Below are positions 41,763 through 51,245 of a stretch of 64,000 bases of DNA, piece after piece. The translations under genes and the position numbers were made by a program. Position 1 is the stretch's first letter; every line of letters begins with the position of its first letter. The stretch spans positions 1-64,000 of the forward strand of contig PXRX01000031.1 of assembly GCA_003023195.1 (NCBI GenBank). Direction: 5' to 3'. The notes below the pieces were generated by a model, which saw only the letters and a list, made by a program, of their open reading frames with translations, searched no databases and had not been told where the DNA came from. The stretch is from Halobacteriales archaeon QS_8_69_26. Its GTDB lineage: Archaea; Halobacteriota; Halobacteria; Halobacteriales; SW-7-71-33.

Positions 41763-43694
41763 ATGAGCACGGTAGACCAGCGTTTGGAAGAACTGCGAGC
41801 GCAGATAGAGGAGGAACTCCCGCCCGACATCTCGCTGTCGGAGGTGAAGTACGAGGGCCCAGAACTCGTCGTCTACACCCGCGACCCGAAGCGGTTCGCC
41901 CGGAAGGGCGACCTCATCCGGCAACTCGCCGGAAAGCTCAGGAAGCGGATCACGGTCCGGCCCGACCCCGAGGTGCTGATGGAGCCACGCGAGGCCGAAC
42001 CGCTGATCCGTGACGTCATCCCAGAGGAGGCCGGGGTCACGGATCTGGACTTCCACGCCGACACCGGCGAGGTGGTCATCGAGGCCGAGAAGCCGGGGAT
42101 GGTCATCGGCCGCCACGGGTCGACCCTGCGCGAGATAACCCAGGAGGTCGGGTGGACCCCCGAGGTGGTGCGCACGCCCCCCATCGAGTCCTCGACGGTC
42201 TCGAACGTCCGGAACTTCCTCATGCAGGAACGCGACGAGCGCCGCCACGTCCTGGAGCGGGTGGGCAGACAGATCCACCGCGAGCGGATGGCCGACGACC
42301 AGTGGGTCCGTATCACCACCCTCGGCTGTTGCCGGGAGGTCGGTCGCGCCGCGTTCATCCTCTCGACCGCGGACACCCGGATCCTGATCGACTGCGGCGA
42401 CAAACCGGGTGCCGAGGACGAGGTGCCGTACCTCCAGGTGCCGGAGGCCCTCGGTGCCGGCGCGAGCAACATCGACGCCGTCGTGTTGACCCACGCCCAC
42501 CTCGACCACTCGGCGCTCGTTCCGCTCCTCTTCAAGTACGGCTACGACGGGCCCATCTACACGACCGAGCCGAGCCGGGACCTGATGGGACTGCTGAGCC
42601 TGGACTACCTCGACGTCGCCGCCAAGGAGGGCCGCACCCCGCCCTACGACTCCGAGATGGTCCGGGAGGCGATCAAGCACACGATCCCCCTGGAGTACGG
42701 GGACGTGACCGACATCGCCCCGGACGTGAAACTCACCCTCCACAACGCCGGCCACATCCTGGGCTCGGCGGTCGCGCACTTTCACGTCGGCGACGGCTTC
42801 TACAACGTCGCGTTCTCGGGCGACATCCACTACGACGACACCCGCCTGTTCAACGGCGCGGTCAACGACTTCCCGCGAGTAGAGACGCTCGTCCTGGAGT
42901 CCACGTACGGTGGTCGCAACGACTACCAGACCGACCAGGAGGACTCCGAGCGAAAGCTGAAGGAGGTCATCCGGGAGACGACGACCAACGGCGGCAAGGT
43001 ACTCATCCCGGCGTTCGCCGTCGGGCGGTCCCAGGAACTGATGCTCGTTCTTGAGGAGGCCATGCGCGAGGGCGAAATCCCCTCCGTCCCGGTCCACCTG
43101 GACGGGATGATCTGGGAGGCGACCGCCATCCACACCACCTACCCCGAGTACCTGCGGGACGAACTCCGGGACCGGATCTTCCACGAGGACGAGAACCCCT
43201 TCCTGGCCGACGAGTTCAACCACGTCGACGGCGGCAAGGACGAACGCCAGGAGATACGCGACGGTGGCCCCTGTATCGTCCTCTCCACGTCGGGGATGGT
43301 CACCGGGGGACCGATCATGTCCTGGCTCCGGCACATCGGACCCGACCCGGACTCGACGATGGTGTTCGTCGGCTACCAGGCCCAGGGGACGCTGGGTCGG
43401 CGGATCCAGAAGGGCCACGACGAGATACACCTCAACGACCGGAACACCATCGGCACCGGTCGCAGCAAGACGCTCTCCCTGGAGATGGACGTCGAGACGG
43501 TCGACGGCTTCTCCGGCCACGCGGACCGCCAGGGCCTGGAGAACTTCGTCAAGACGATGAACCCGCGCCCGGAGAAGGTGCTCTGCGTCCACGGCGACGA
43601 GTCCTCGACCCAGGACCTGTCTTCCGCGCTCTACCACAAGTTCGATATGCGGACGTTCGCCCCGCGTAACCTGGAGACGTTCCGGTTCAAGTGA
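41763..43694 (+). CDS. fttA: aCPSF1/FttA beta-CASP ribonuclease, archaeal transcription termination factor
   Basis: A 643-residue protein. Two N-terminal KH-type domains (about 1-150; second with GMVIGRHGSTLREI) are followed by a metallo-beta-lactamase domain with THAHLDHSALVPLL (zinc motif), HNAGHILGSA and FSGDIHYDDT. A beta-CASP insertion has STYGGRND and VGRSQELMLVL, and the C-terminus returns to the lactamase fold with LSTSGMVTGGP, GFSGHADRQGL and VLCVHGD. All metal ligands are present. The enzyme cuts nascent RNA and releases RNA polymerase in archaea. The start MSTVDQRLEELR is the family start. Confidence 0.97.
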   Translation: MSTVDQRLEELRAQIEEELPPDISLSEVKYEGPELVVYTRDPKRFARKGDLIRQLAGKLRKRITVRPDPEVLMEPREAEPLIRDVIPEEAGVTDLDFHADTGEVVIEAEKPGMVIGRHGSTLREITQEVGWTPEVVRTPPIESSTVSNVRNFLMQERDERRHVLERVGRQIHRERMADDQWVRITTLGCCREVGRAAFILSTADTRILIDCGDKPGAEDEVPYLQVPEALGAGASNIDAVVLTHAHLDHSALVPLLFKYGYDGPIYTTEPSRDLMGLLSLDYLDVAAKEGRTPPYDSEMVREAIKHTIPLEYGDVTDIAPDVKLTLHNAGHILGSAVAHFHVGDGFYNVAFSGDIHYDDTRLFNGAVNDFPRVETLVLESTYGGRNDYQTDQEDSERKLKEVIRETTTNGGKVLIPAFAVGRSQELMLVLEEAMREGEIPSVPVHLDGMIWEATAIHTTYPEYLRDELRDRIFHEDENPFLADEFNHVDGGKDERQEIRDGGPCIVLSTSGMVTGGPIMSWLRHIGPDPDSTMVFVGYQAQGTLGRRIQKGHDEIHLNDRNTIGTGRSKTLSLEMDVETVDGFSGHADRQGLENFVKTMNPRPEKVLCVHGDESSTQDLSSALYHKFDMRTFAPRNLETFRFK

Positions 43695-43727
43695 CGGGGC
43701 GGGCCGGCCGACTCCTTCGGACCGAGC

Positions 43728-43985
43728 TTACTTATCGGTGTGAATGAAGAACCAGTTGAGGAAGATGACGCCGAGGACGAACAGCAGGAACAGCGCGATA
43801 CCTCCGATCAACCGTGAGCCGACGGGCCCGAGGTCCAGGGTCAACAGCGAGGGATCGATGGCCTGGAACTGGGCCGGCAGGGCCGGGTAGACGAGGAGGA
43901 ACCCGACGACCCCCCCGAACAGGAAGGCCGCGACGGTCCCCGAGGCGTCCACTTCGGTGTTTATTTCGTACTTGCGACCCGACAT
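43728..43985 (-). CDS. Small two-helix membrane protein, unknown
   Basis: 85 residues: a hydrophilic opening (SGRKYEINTEVDASG), one helix at about 17-34, an extracellular segment (PAQFQAIDPSLLTLDLGP), and a second helix (about 58-80) ending in HTDK. There are no enzymatic motifs. It is convergent with fttA and has the same orientation as the DUF63 gene, 70 bases from it. Confidence 0.65.
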   Translation of the reverse strand: MSGRKYEINTEVDASGTVAAFLFGGVVGFLLVYPALPAQFQAIDPSLLTLDLGPVGSRLIGGIALFLLFVLGVIFLNWFFIHTDK

Positions 43986-44055
43986 GGTCGGTACTTCTAT
44001 CGGCGTGGTACAAGAAACTACCCACCGGTCGTCGCCGAGCGGGGCCGCCCACAGG

Positions 44056-44901
44056 TCAGAAGACCACCAGCGTGAGGAGGATGTGTATCCCCGGACCGAG
44101 GCCGTACGCGGCGAGCAAGGTCAGGGCGACGTTGACGGGTGCGTCGCGGTCGTCCATCACGTCCAGCGTGCTCACTCCGGCGAGGAGGGCGACCACCACC
44201 AGCGCCAGGAGGACCTTGACGACGACGATCAGCCACCCGTCGGGAAGGTAGGCGGCCGTCGGCAGAGTGCCGGCGTAGTCGTATAGCTGTGCCCCGGCGT
44301 CGTAGAGCGGCGGCAGGTCGAAGAGATCCGCGGCGATGGCCGTCATCACGGCGTCCAGCGAGTGACCGAAGACCACCAGCCACCCCAGCACGCCGGTGTG
44401 GATCACCATCTTGGAGTAGACGTAGTTTGCCCCGACGTAGGCGACGCCCGCGACGAGGAACGCGAGGAGCAGTCCGCCGAAGGCCGGCAGCACCCGGGAG
44501 AGGTCGGCCCCGTGGCCCTTCGAGAGGACGAACCCGCCGGCGACCAGCGTCGCGCCCATCCCGGCGGCGGCGACGTACTGGGCGTCGTGGAACCCCTCGC
44601 CGCCGATGTCGGAGGCCGTGGTCATGTACGCCCAGACCATCCCGGCGGCGGTGAAGACGGTGAAGTAGACGGCGATCGGTTCGAAGAGCGGATCCGCCCA
44701 GTCCGGGTAGGCGTCGATGGTGAACAGCGCGTGGACGGCCGCGCCGGTGACGATCCAGGGCGTGAACGACAGCATGACGTTCTTCGTCACCGGCGGCCTG
44801 AGGAAGTACAGCAGTACGGTTACCATCACCGCCATCCCGACCGGGATCCCGATCCTCAGGACCTCCGCACCCACCGGGAGTCCCGTGACCTGCAGTGCCA
44901 T
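44056..44901 (-). CDS. DUF63-family membrane protein
   Basis: A 281-residue protein with about eight transmembrane helices. The sequence TPWIVTGAAVHALFTIDAY near residue 50 and HTGVLGWLVVFGHSLDAVMTAIA near 170-190 are the recognisable family blocks, with conserved-looking His and Asp residues within helices. The family is archaeal and its function is unknown. Length agrees with other members. The ATG at 44901 lies about 43 bases from the end of the upstream lipoprotein gene, so they may be cotranscribed. Confidence 0.85.
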   Translation of the reverse strand: MALQVTGLPVGAEVLRIGIPVGMAVMVTVLLYFLRPPVTKNVMLSFTPWIVTGAAVHALFTIDAYPDWADPLFEPIAVYFTVFTAAGMVWAYMTTASDIGGEGFHDAQYVAAAGMGATLVAGGFVLSKGHGADLSRVLPAFGGLLLAFLVAGVAYVGANYVYSKMVIHTGVLGWLVVFGHSLDAVMTAIAADLFDLPPLYDAGAQLYDYAGTLPTAAYLPDGWLIVVVKVLLALVVVALLAGVSTLDVMDDRDAPVNVALTLLAAYGLGPGIHILLTLVVF

Positions 44902-44943
44902 AGTGGTACAGTATCTGGCTGCCGAAAAGGGTTTACGGTTGTT

Positions 44944-46404
44944 TCAGTTGACAGATACGCCGAAATTCACCCCGGCGAATCCGGGTCCGGCCGCGTCGGC
45001 AGTCGTCCTCACTCCGGGCCGTCCCCCTCGACTGCCGCCCGGATCCGCTCCAGTGGCGGGAGTCCGAGGTCCGAGGGGTACGACGCCGGTGACGACCGCC
45101 CAGGCCGGCATGGCGAGCAGTCCCGCCGCGAGGACGGGCGTGAAGTCCGTCTCGGGGAGGAACGGCAGGACCGCACCGAACGGTGCGAGGACGATCACCA
45201 CCGGATAGAGCCACCGCTCGCGCGACTCCCGCCCGATGGCGTGACCGAACGGTTTGAACAGCACCATCGGGACGAGCAAGCCGAGGACGATTACCGGCCA
45301 CACGGGCACCGGTCCCGGTGCCCCGACGAGGACGAACAGCGTCAGGACCAGCAGGGTCGACGAGGCGACGACCCGGCCGCCCCACCGGATCAGGGGGTCC
45401 AGCAGGTCCCGGTCGAGGTAGAGCGGTCCGAGGATCAGTCCCACGAATACCCCCGCGCCGAGGACGAAACTCCCGGCAAGGGCCGCGACCGTCGTCGTCC
45501 CGTCGCCGGTGGCGTTGCCGAACAGGGCCGCCCCGCCGATACCGAGTCCCACCAGCGCGACGGCCGCCGCGACGGCGACGGCTCCCAGCATCCGGATCGA
45601 TATCCGGTCGCCGAGGCCCACACCGAGGCTCGACAGGGCCACGACGAGGCCGGTCAGACCGAGGACCGCGGGACCCGCGCCGACGGCCGCCTGGTAGAGG
45701 ACGTCGGGCCATATCAGCCCCCCGACCGTCACCCGGGTGGTCAGGTAGCCGACCGCCCCACCGGTCGGTGCGAAGGCCACCAGGTCCCCCTCGTCTATCG
45801 CCGGGTCGTACCTCCCGCTGGCATTGTAGACCACCGTCCCGTTCTCCACGGTCGCCCCGTCGGGTGCCTTCGTCACGACCGTCCCGGGGGGACCGTGGAA
45901 CACGAGGCGGTCGACTCCCAGCCGGAGACCCAGGGAGTCCTCCGTCTCGTAGAACCGATCGACCAGGACGACCCCGCCGTATCCCCGTCGAGCGAGGGTC
46001 GGTCCCTCGTAGCGAACGACCACCTCGTCCCCGTCCAGTTCGACCGCAGGGTCCTCGCCACGGTCCGCGGCGGCGGCCTCGATGCTATCGAGGAGTTCCG
46101 GGTTCTCCCGGACCCGCCGGGCGGCCTCGATGCTATCGAGGAGTTCCGGGTTCTCCCGGACCCGCCGGGCGTCCTCGGCCGCGAGCGTCGCCCGCAGTTC
46201 GTAGCGACTGCCCCCGTCCTCGTCCAGGTAGACGTGGAGTTCCGTGTGCGTGACGTTCTCGACACGCTCGGCAGAGCTGGCGAGGTCACCGCAGTCCTCG
46301 CAGAACTCGGGTGGTGGGACGCGGCTACACCCGGCCAGCGCCAGGAGTGCGACCACCGCAACCAGCGCGAGAGTCCGTCTCGTGGCTGGATCCCCCAGGT
46401 TCAC
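44944..46404 (-). CDS. Lipobox membrane protein with exported domain and eight helices, unknown
   Basis: 486 residues. The signal TRRTLALVAVVALLALAGC has a lipobox at 22-25 (Tat or Sec). An extracellular beta-rich domain (about 30-235) ends in GYLTTRV, then eight or so transmembrane helices (about 245-455) and a disordered Gly/Pro tail follow. Residues about 79-110 contain an exact tandem duplication of 16 residues (ARRVRENPELLDSIEA), produced by a 48-bp DNA duplication at 46073-46168. A CxxC pair (FCEDCGD) sits just after the lipobox. Function unknown. Confidence 0.75.
   Translation of the reverse strand: MNLGDPATRRTLALVAVVALLALAGCSRVPPPEFCEDCGDLASSAERVENVTHTELHVYLDEDGGSRYELRATLAAEDARRVRENPELLDSIEAARRVRENPELLDSIEAAAADRGEDPAVELDGDEVVVRYEGPTLARRGYGGVVLVDRFYETEDSLGLRLGVDRLVFHGPPGTVVTKAPDGATVENGTVVYNASGRYDPAIDEGDLVAFAPTGGAVGYLTTRVTVGGLIWPDVLYQAAVGAGPAVLGLTGLVVALSSLGVGLGDRISIRMLGAVAVAAAVALVGLGIGGAALFGNATGDGTTTVAALAGSFVLGAGVFVGLILGPLYLDRDLLDPLIRWGGRVVASSTLLVLTLFVLVGAPGPVPVWPVIVLGLLVPMVLFKPFGHAIGRESRERWLYPVVIVLAPFGAVLPFLPETDFTPVLAAGLLAMPAWAVVTGVVPLGPRTPATGADPGGSRGGRPGVRTTADAAGPGFAGVNFGVSVN
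46073..46168. repeat. Exact 48-bp tandem duplication inside the lipobox membrane gene
   Basis: Two identical 48-bp copies (46073-46120 and 46121-46168), each beginning GCGGCCTCGATGC on the plus strand. Being a multiple of three, the duplication adds 16 residues without a frameshift. Identity between copies indicates a recent event. Confidence 0.9.
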
Positions 46405-46569
46405 CGTTCGGTCCCCGTTGTTCTCCGGTGACGGTCCCCGCGCGAAAGAATCTTCCGGGGATCGACTCCCAGCCCCGTTCGGACGACACCTCGCGGCGCC
46501 ACGAGTTCCGGCCGACCCCGAGTCCGATCCAAACGTGTTTTATTCGCCGGCCCACGATCCGGAGGTACC

Positions 46570-46848
46570 ATGGAGATGCCACGCCGGTTCAACACGTACT
46601 GTCCGCACTGCGACGAACACAACCAACACGAGGTCGAGAAGGTTCGCTCGGGCCGCCAGACCGGGATGAAGTGGCAGGCCCGCCAGCGCCGACGCAACCG
46701 CGGGATCGGTAACGACGGGAAGTTCTCGAAGGTGCCCGGTGGGGACAAGCCCACGAAGAAGACGGACCTCAAGTACCGCTGCAACGATTGTGGCACGGCC
46801 CACCTCCGCGAGGGATGGCGCGCCGGCCGACTGGAGTTCCAGGAGTAG
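46570..46848 (+). CDS. rpl44e: Ribosomal protein L44e
   Basis: A 92-residue basic zinc protein of the large subunit. It begins [20 protein letters not shown], with the first zinc cysteines at 11 and 14 and the second pair in [10 protein letters not shown] near 70-73. The central stretch is Arg/Lys-rich ([18 protein letters not shown]). A TATA-like TTTTAT is near 46538-46543 and a GGAGGT four bases before the ATG. S27e follows after four bases, the usual archaeal pair. Confidence 0.97.
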   Translation: MEMPRRFNTYCPHCDEHNQHEVEKVRSGRQTGMKWQARQRRRNRGIGNDGKFSKVPGGDKPTKKTDLKYRCNDCGTAHLREGWRAGRLEFQE

Positions 46849-46852
46849 ACCG

Positions 46853-47029
46853 ATGGCCGGCGACTACTTCCGCGTCGAGTGTCCGGACTGTGGCAACGAG
46901 CAGACCGTCTTCGAGAAGGCCGCCTCGGAGGTCCGGTGTGCGGTCTGCGGTTCGACGCTGGCGACCCCCACCGGCGGCAAGGCCGACCTCACCGGCGAGG
47001 TCGTCGACACCGTCCAGAGCCGCGGCTGA
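46853..47029 (+). CDS. rps27e: Ribosomal protein S27e
   Basis: A 58-residue zinc-ribbon protein of the small subunit: MAGDYFRVECPDCGNEQ with two CxxC pairs (Cys10/13 and Cys29/32), ending VVDTVQSRG. It starts four bases after the L44e stop. In many archaea the initiation factor aIF2-alpha comes next; here the next gene is an unrelated protease on the other strand. Confidence 0.96.
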   Translation: MAGDYFRVECPDCGNEQTVFEKAASEVRCAVCGSTLATPTGGKADLTGEVVDTVQSRG

Positions 47030-47152
47030 CCCTTCTCGACTGTCGCCATTCGCTTCTCTCGCCCCACGGACCCCTAGCCGGAGGCTCGCCGTCGAGCAGT
47101 GGGCCGGCGGCCGCGAGAAGGGTCGTCGGATCGGGGGGCTACTCGCGGGGAC

Positions 47153-50100
47153 TCACGCGACCGGTTCGCCGGAGGCCCAGGCCGCGATGAGTTCCTGCAG
47201 TAGGTCGGTCGATATCTCGCCGGCGGCCCAGTCGCTGATGGCGTCCTGGAGGCCCGCGGTGTCGACGAGGCCCTCGTCGTTGGCGTACTGGGCGAGCAGG
47301 GAACTCGCCTCGTTCTCCTCGGGGGTCCGGACGGCGTCGTAGACGGTCGTGGCGACGACGTTGCCGTCCTCGTCGACGCCGTAGACGGCCACGCTGGTGT
47401 GTCTACTGGTCACGTTCACGGTCGCACGGACGGCCGTGTCGTTCAGTCGCACTGCGTCCGCCCGGGTCCACCCGGCGGTCTCGTCGACCCCGTCGGCCGA
47501 GACGGGGTCGCTCGCGGCGTTGCCCGCCGCGTAGAGTACCACCGCTTCCTCGACTGGCTCCGTGAAGTTCACCCGAACCGTGGACTCGCCCTCCGGAACG
47601 GCGGAGGTGGTGTTCATCTCCTCGAAGACGAGCCGTCGGACCTCGGGCGGTCTGACGTCCTCGCCGCCCAGCGTCGTCCGGTAGTCGGTGACGGTGCGGG
47701 TCGAGAGCCCGCCGGGGTTGCTCGCGTCAAGGGTGACGTCGATGACCGTACCGTTAGCCGCGTATCCGAGGTAGAACGACCCTGTCGTGACCCCCGTCGC
47801 GTCCTCGTAGACCGTCGAGCCGTTGATCCGAACGCTCATCTCGGCGTCGGTCCCGGGGTCGGAGTAGATGGCCCGGGCCGGTCCCTGGTCGACCTGGAAG
47901 TACCCCTCGGTGTAGACGTACCGGCCCAGTGCCCACAGCGAGATGGAACTGTAGGGGTGGCGGTTGAACGAGGTCGAGACGGTCTCGGCCGGGGCCGGGT
48001 CCTGGAACCAGACGAGCCACGGGTGTTCGGTCTCGCGACGGTCCGGTGTCCGGACGACGGTGTAGTAGCCCGCGTCCTCCGGCGTGAGGTAGACGGTCTG
48101 TTCCGAGCGTCCGGAGAGGTTCCACCAGTAGCCGCCGTCGGACCACCGGCTGGTGGTGTTCTTCAGCAAGACTAGCTGTATCATCTGGAGGCGCTGGTCG
48201 GCCGAGGACCGGTAGTAGGTCCGCTCGTCGGTCGCGAGGGTGGACCTGTCGACCTCGAACGTCTCCGGCCCGGTCACGTTGGGGGTGGCGTAGACGAGGT
48301 GGTACAGCGAGTCGACGTCGACCTCCTGGGTCTCCCCGTCGTGTTCCGACGCCGGGGCCATCACGTACTCCACGACCGCCGCGAGTTCCGACTGCTCGCT
48401 GAAGCGGGCCCGTCGGGTGTCGGTGAAGTTGTCGAGCACCGTCAGCCCGAAGAACGGACCCGTTCGGAGCTCCGCCTGGGTGCTGAGGTTGACCATCGGT
48501 CCGTGGGCGTCACGCAACTCGCTGGCGTTCAGGTCGTAGACGGCCGTCCCCCCCTCGTCGAGAACGATCCGGTCGGGGTCCTCGGCGGTCTCCATCATCA
48601 GGACCGGTCCGTCCGTCGATTCGTCGGTACCGGTCGACAGCACGGTGTAGTTGCCCGGGCCTTCCGCGATGAACTCGGCCGTTCCGTTCGAAACGGTCAG
48701 GAGTCGGGCGGTGACCCCGGTAGTGTGTGGGATCACCCACACCTTGTCGTCCTCGACCGAGGTGTTCCCGGTCGGTCGCTTCTCGACGGTGATCGTTCTG
48801 GCCCTGGTGAAGCCGAACGCGGCGCTGTAGGTCCTGTCGCCCCCCGAGAAGGTCAGCCGACCCGAGTAGGTCCCCTCCGGAACGCTCGCGTCGATCGAAA
48901 GCAGGACGTCGGCGCTCCCGCCTGCCGGGACGGTCACCTCCGTGCGGTTGACCGAGACGTCGCCGACCGGTTGCCCGCTCTCGGCGTCGCGCAGGACCAC
49001 GTCGGCCGACAGCGTCCGGGCTTCGTCGCCGGTGTTGCGCACGGTCACGACCCTGGTCACCGTCCCGTTCTCGTCGACGACCCCGACGTCGAGCGAGGCG
49101 TTCTCGACGATCACGCGGGGATCGACGGCTCTCGTCGCGTTGACCATGCCGGTCCCCTCGTCGTAGACGGTGTACCCACCGAGCGAACTGGCCGTCGACA
49201 TGAGCGTGTCCTTGACCCGCGGGGGCGACCAGTCGGGGTTCTCCTCGAGCATCAGGGCCACCACACCGCTGACGTGCGGGGCGGCCATGCTCGTTCCGTC
49301 GAAGGTGGCGTAGGCGGGCGACTCGCTCGAACAGTCGACCAACGCCCCCTGGGCACAGGCCGCGGTAATGTCGACGCCCGGCGCAACCACCTCGGGTTTC
49401 ACCCGCTTCGTGAACGCCGTCGGTCCCCGCGAGGAGAACCTGGCGACCTCCCCGGTCGTGTGGTCCATCGCACCGACCGTGATCGCACTGGGGGCGATCC
49501 CCGGGGTTCCTATCGTTCCCGCGTAGGGACCCGAGTTCCCGGCCGCTATCACCACGACGACGCCCCGTTCCGTCGCCACGTCCACCGCCTCGGCGATGGG
49601 GGAGTCGCCGCTCGGCCGGACCCCCAGCGACATCGAGATGACGTCCGCCGAGTTGTCGACCGCGTACTCCATGCCCTGGATGATCCACGAGGCGCGGCCC
49701 CGGCCCTGCGAGTCGAGTACACGGACGTTCATGATTTCGGCGCCGGGTGCGACGCCCGTGTGGTTCCCGTCCGACGCGTCGCCGTCGCCGGCCAGGATCG
49801 ACGCCACGTGGGTGCCGTGGCCGAAGTCGTCCTCGACGGTCCCGTCCTGGGTGACGTCGACTTCGTCGACGACCGTTCCCTCGTCGAGGTCGGGGTGGGT
49901 GTCGGAGACGCCGGTGTCGAGAACGGCCACCCTGACGCCGCTCCCGTCGAGGTCACGCTCCTCCCTGGTGGAGTCGGCGTTTATCGCCTCGGTCGAGTCG
50001 TCGAGGTCGAGTTCGTAGTACCGGTCGAGGGTCACCCGTTCGACCGTCGGGGCCGACGTCTGGGTCGACAGCGTCGGGGTGGACTCGTCTGTCGCCTTGT

Positions 50101-50800
50101 CTATCGTGCCGGCGACCGCGCCGACGCTCTCCAGCGTCCGATCGGCCTCGAAGCCAGCGAGGCCACCCGCACCGGCCCGCTGGGGTCCGACCGCACCGCC
50201 CGACCGGTCGCGCTCGACGATTACCGGGATCGCCCCCGACTCCTCGTCCGTCAGCCCCTGGTCGACCAGGAGGTCCACGTTGAACAGGCTGGGATCGAAG
50301 GTCGAGAAGTCCGTCCCGGCGGGGTAGACGTAGGTTCCGCGCGGGGTTTCGACCTTGCGCATCTCCACGTCGGCGTCGACGACGTAGGACGTCTCGTTCC
50401 CGGACTGGATCACGGTCACTCGCTGGCCCGACACCAGGGTGACGTTGGACACGTTCGCGTTCGCCATCCCTCCGCCCGGTCCGTCCCCGGGCCCCGCGAA
50501 CTCCCCGTCGTTCACGCCGTTGCCGGGACCCGGGAACTTCCGGTCGCTCACCCCGTCCCCGGGCCCGGCGACAGCCCCGGCGCTCGGACCGGTCCCGGGT
50601 CCGGCCGGGGTAACCGGTTCCGACCCGACGGACCCGGCGTCCGGAACCGCGTCGGTCCCGGAGACGGTTGCTACGGACGATCCCTCGGTCCCCTGGGCCG
50701 GTCCCGCCGCAACTGCGGGCGCTACGACGCCGAAAACGGCGACGAGGGTGACCAGAACCACGACCCCACTCCCCCCGGAGAGGGCCTTCGTTCGAGACAT
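47153..50800 (-). CDS. Secreted subtilisin-like serine protease (S8) with dockerin-like C-terminus
   Basis: About 1215 residues. A Sec-type signal (SGVVVLVTLVAVFGVVAPAVA, preceded by a short basic stretch) is followed by a Gly/Pro linker with three GPGxGVxDxxF-like repeats and a propeptide-like region. The peptidase domain (about 265-600) has Asp near 295 (VLDTGVSDTHPDL), His near 330 (HGTHVAS), Asn (AAGNSG) and Ser near 504 (GTSMAAPH). A CARDB-like beta domain and further beta-rich, Ser/Thr-rich domains come next. The last 50 residues (DEGLVDTAGLQDAISDWAAG... LLQELIAAW) look like a dockerin/EF-hand-type repeat module. It is exported and probably degrades extracellular protein. The start at 50800 (MSRTKALSG) fits a signal peptide better than the upstream Met. 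Confidence 0.9.
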   Translation of the reverse strand: MSRTKALSGGSGVVVLVTLVAVFGVVAPAVAAGPAQGTEGSSVATVSGTDAVPDAGSVGSEPVTPAGPGTGPSAGAVAGPGDGVSDRKFPGPGNGVNDGEFAGPGDGPGGGMANANVSNVTLVSGQRVTVIQSGNETSYVVDADVEMRKVETPRGTYVYPAGTDFSTFDPSLFNVDLLVDQGLTDEESGAIPVIVERDRSGGAVGPQRAGAGGLAGFEADRTLESVGAVAGTIDKATDESTPTLSTQTSAPTVERVTLDRYYELDLDDSTEAINADSTREERDLDGSGVRVAVLDTGVSDTHPDLDEGTVVDEVDVTQDGTVEDDFGHGTHVASILAGDGDASDGNHTGVAPGAEIMNVRVLDSQGRGRASWIIQGMEYAVDNSADVISMSLGVRPSGDSPIAEAVDVATERGVVVVIAAGNSGPYAGTIGTPGIAPSAITVGAMDHTTGEVARFSSRGPTAFTKRVKPEVVAPGVDITAACAQGALVDCSSESPAYATFDGTSMAAPHVSGVVALMLEENPDWSPPRVKDTLMSTASSLGGYTVYDEGTGMVNATRAVDPRVIVENASLDVGVVDENGTVTRVVTVRNTGDEARTLSADVVLRDAESGQPVGDVSVNRTEVTVPAGGSADVLLSIDASVPEGTYSGRLTFSGGDRTYSAAFGFTRARTITVEKRPTGNTSVEDDKVWVIPHTTGVTARLLTVSNGTAEFIAEGPGNYTVLSTGTDESTDGPVLMMETAEDPDRIVLDEGGTAVYDLNASELRDAHGPMVNLSTQAELRTGPFFGLTVLDNFTDTRRARFSEQSELAAVVEYVMAPASEHDGETQEVDVDSLYHLVYATPNVTGPETFEVDRSTLATDERTYYRSSADQRLQMIQLVLLKNTTSRWSDGGYWWNLSGRSEQTVYLTPEDAGYYTVVRTPDRRETEHPWLVWFQDPAPAETVSTSFNRHPYSSISLWALGRYVYTEGYFQVDQGPARAIYSDPGTDAEMSVRINGSTVYEDATGVTTGSFYLGYAANGTVIDVTLDASNPGGLSTRTVTDYRTTLGGEDVRPPEVRRLVFEEMNTTSAVPEGESTVRVNFTEPVEEAVVLYAAGNAASDPVSADGVDETAGWTRADAVRLNDTAVRATVNVTSRHTSVAVYGVDEDGNVVATTVYDAVRTPEENEASSLLAQYANDEGLVDTAGLQDAISDWAAGEISTDLLQELIAAWASGEPVA

Positions 50801-51245
50801 TATTACGGTGGATTCTTTCCCCACGCAAAAATCTCACGGCCTGGGAACCCCCCGACAGCCAGGTCGGACGCGGGGACCTCCCCAACGGTTCAGGACTCGA
50901 CGTCCCGGAGCAACGAGATTTCCGTGACTTCCGGGTGATCGGGTGCTCAGCGGTCGAGTACACAAAAAACGCGACGTCGGACGGCCCCGACCGGAACGCG
51001 GACCGAAATCGCGAGGCCCGATCGGCCCCGCATTCACCCGGATTTCCGGGTCCGGCCACGTCCGGGGTGATCCCACGGCCGAGGGGCGCGCGCTGGACCC
51101 GGAACACGGCGATCCCCCGGCTGGAACCGGGGCGCGAACACGGGGTGGTCGACCGGAGCGTCCGATCCGGTGCCGACCCGAACGCCACCGTCCCGTTGCC
51201 GGCCGGATCAGGGGACTTAGACCCCGGGACCACCAACACCGCGTC
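50801..51245. other. 445-base gap between the divergent subtilase and archease genes
   Basis: It should hold both promoters. The minus-strand side has CGTAATAATG around the protease start; near 50955 there is an A-rich ACACAAAAAACGC. Otherwise it is GC-rich with repeated CCGG words. No convincing ORF, RNA or repeat is visible. Confidence 0.4.

Noticed and set aside
41130-43637. 835-residue minus-strand ORF opposite fttA
   Set aside because: It is a shadow frame of the well-identified FttA gene and continues into the non-coding upstream block.
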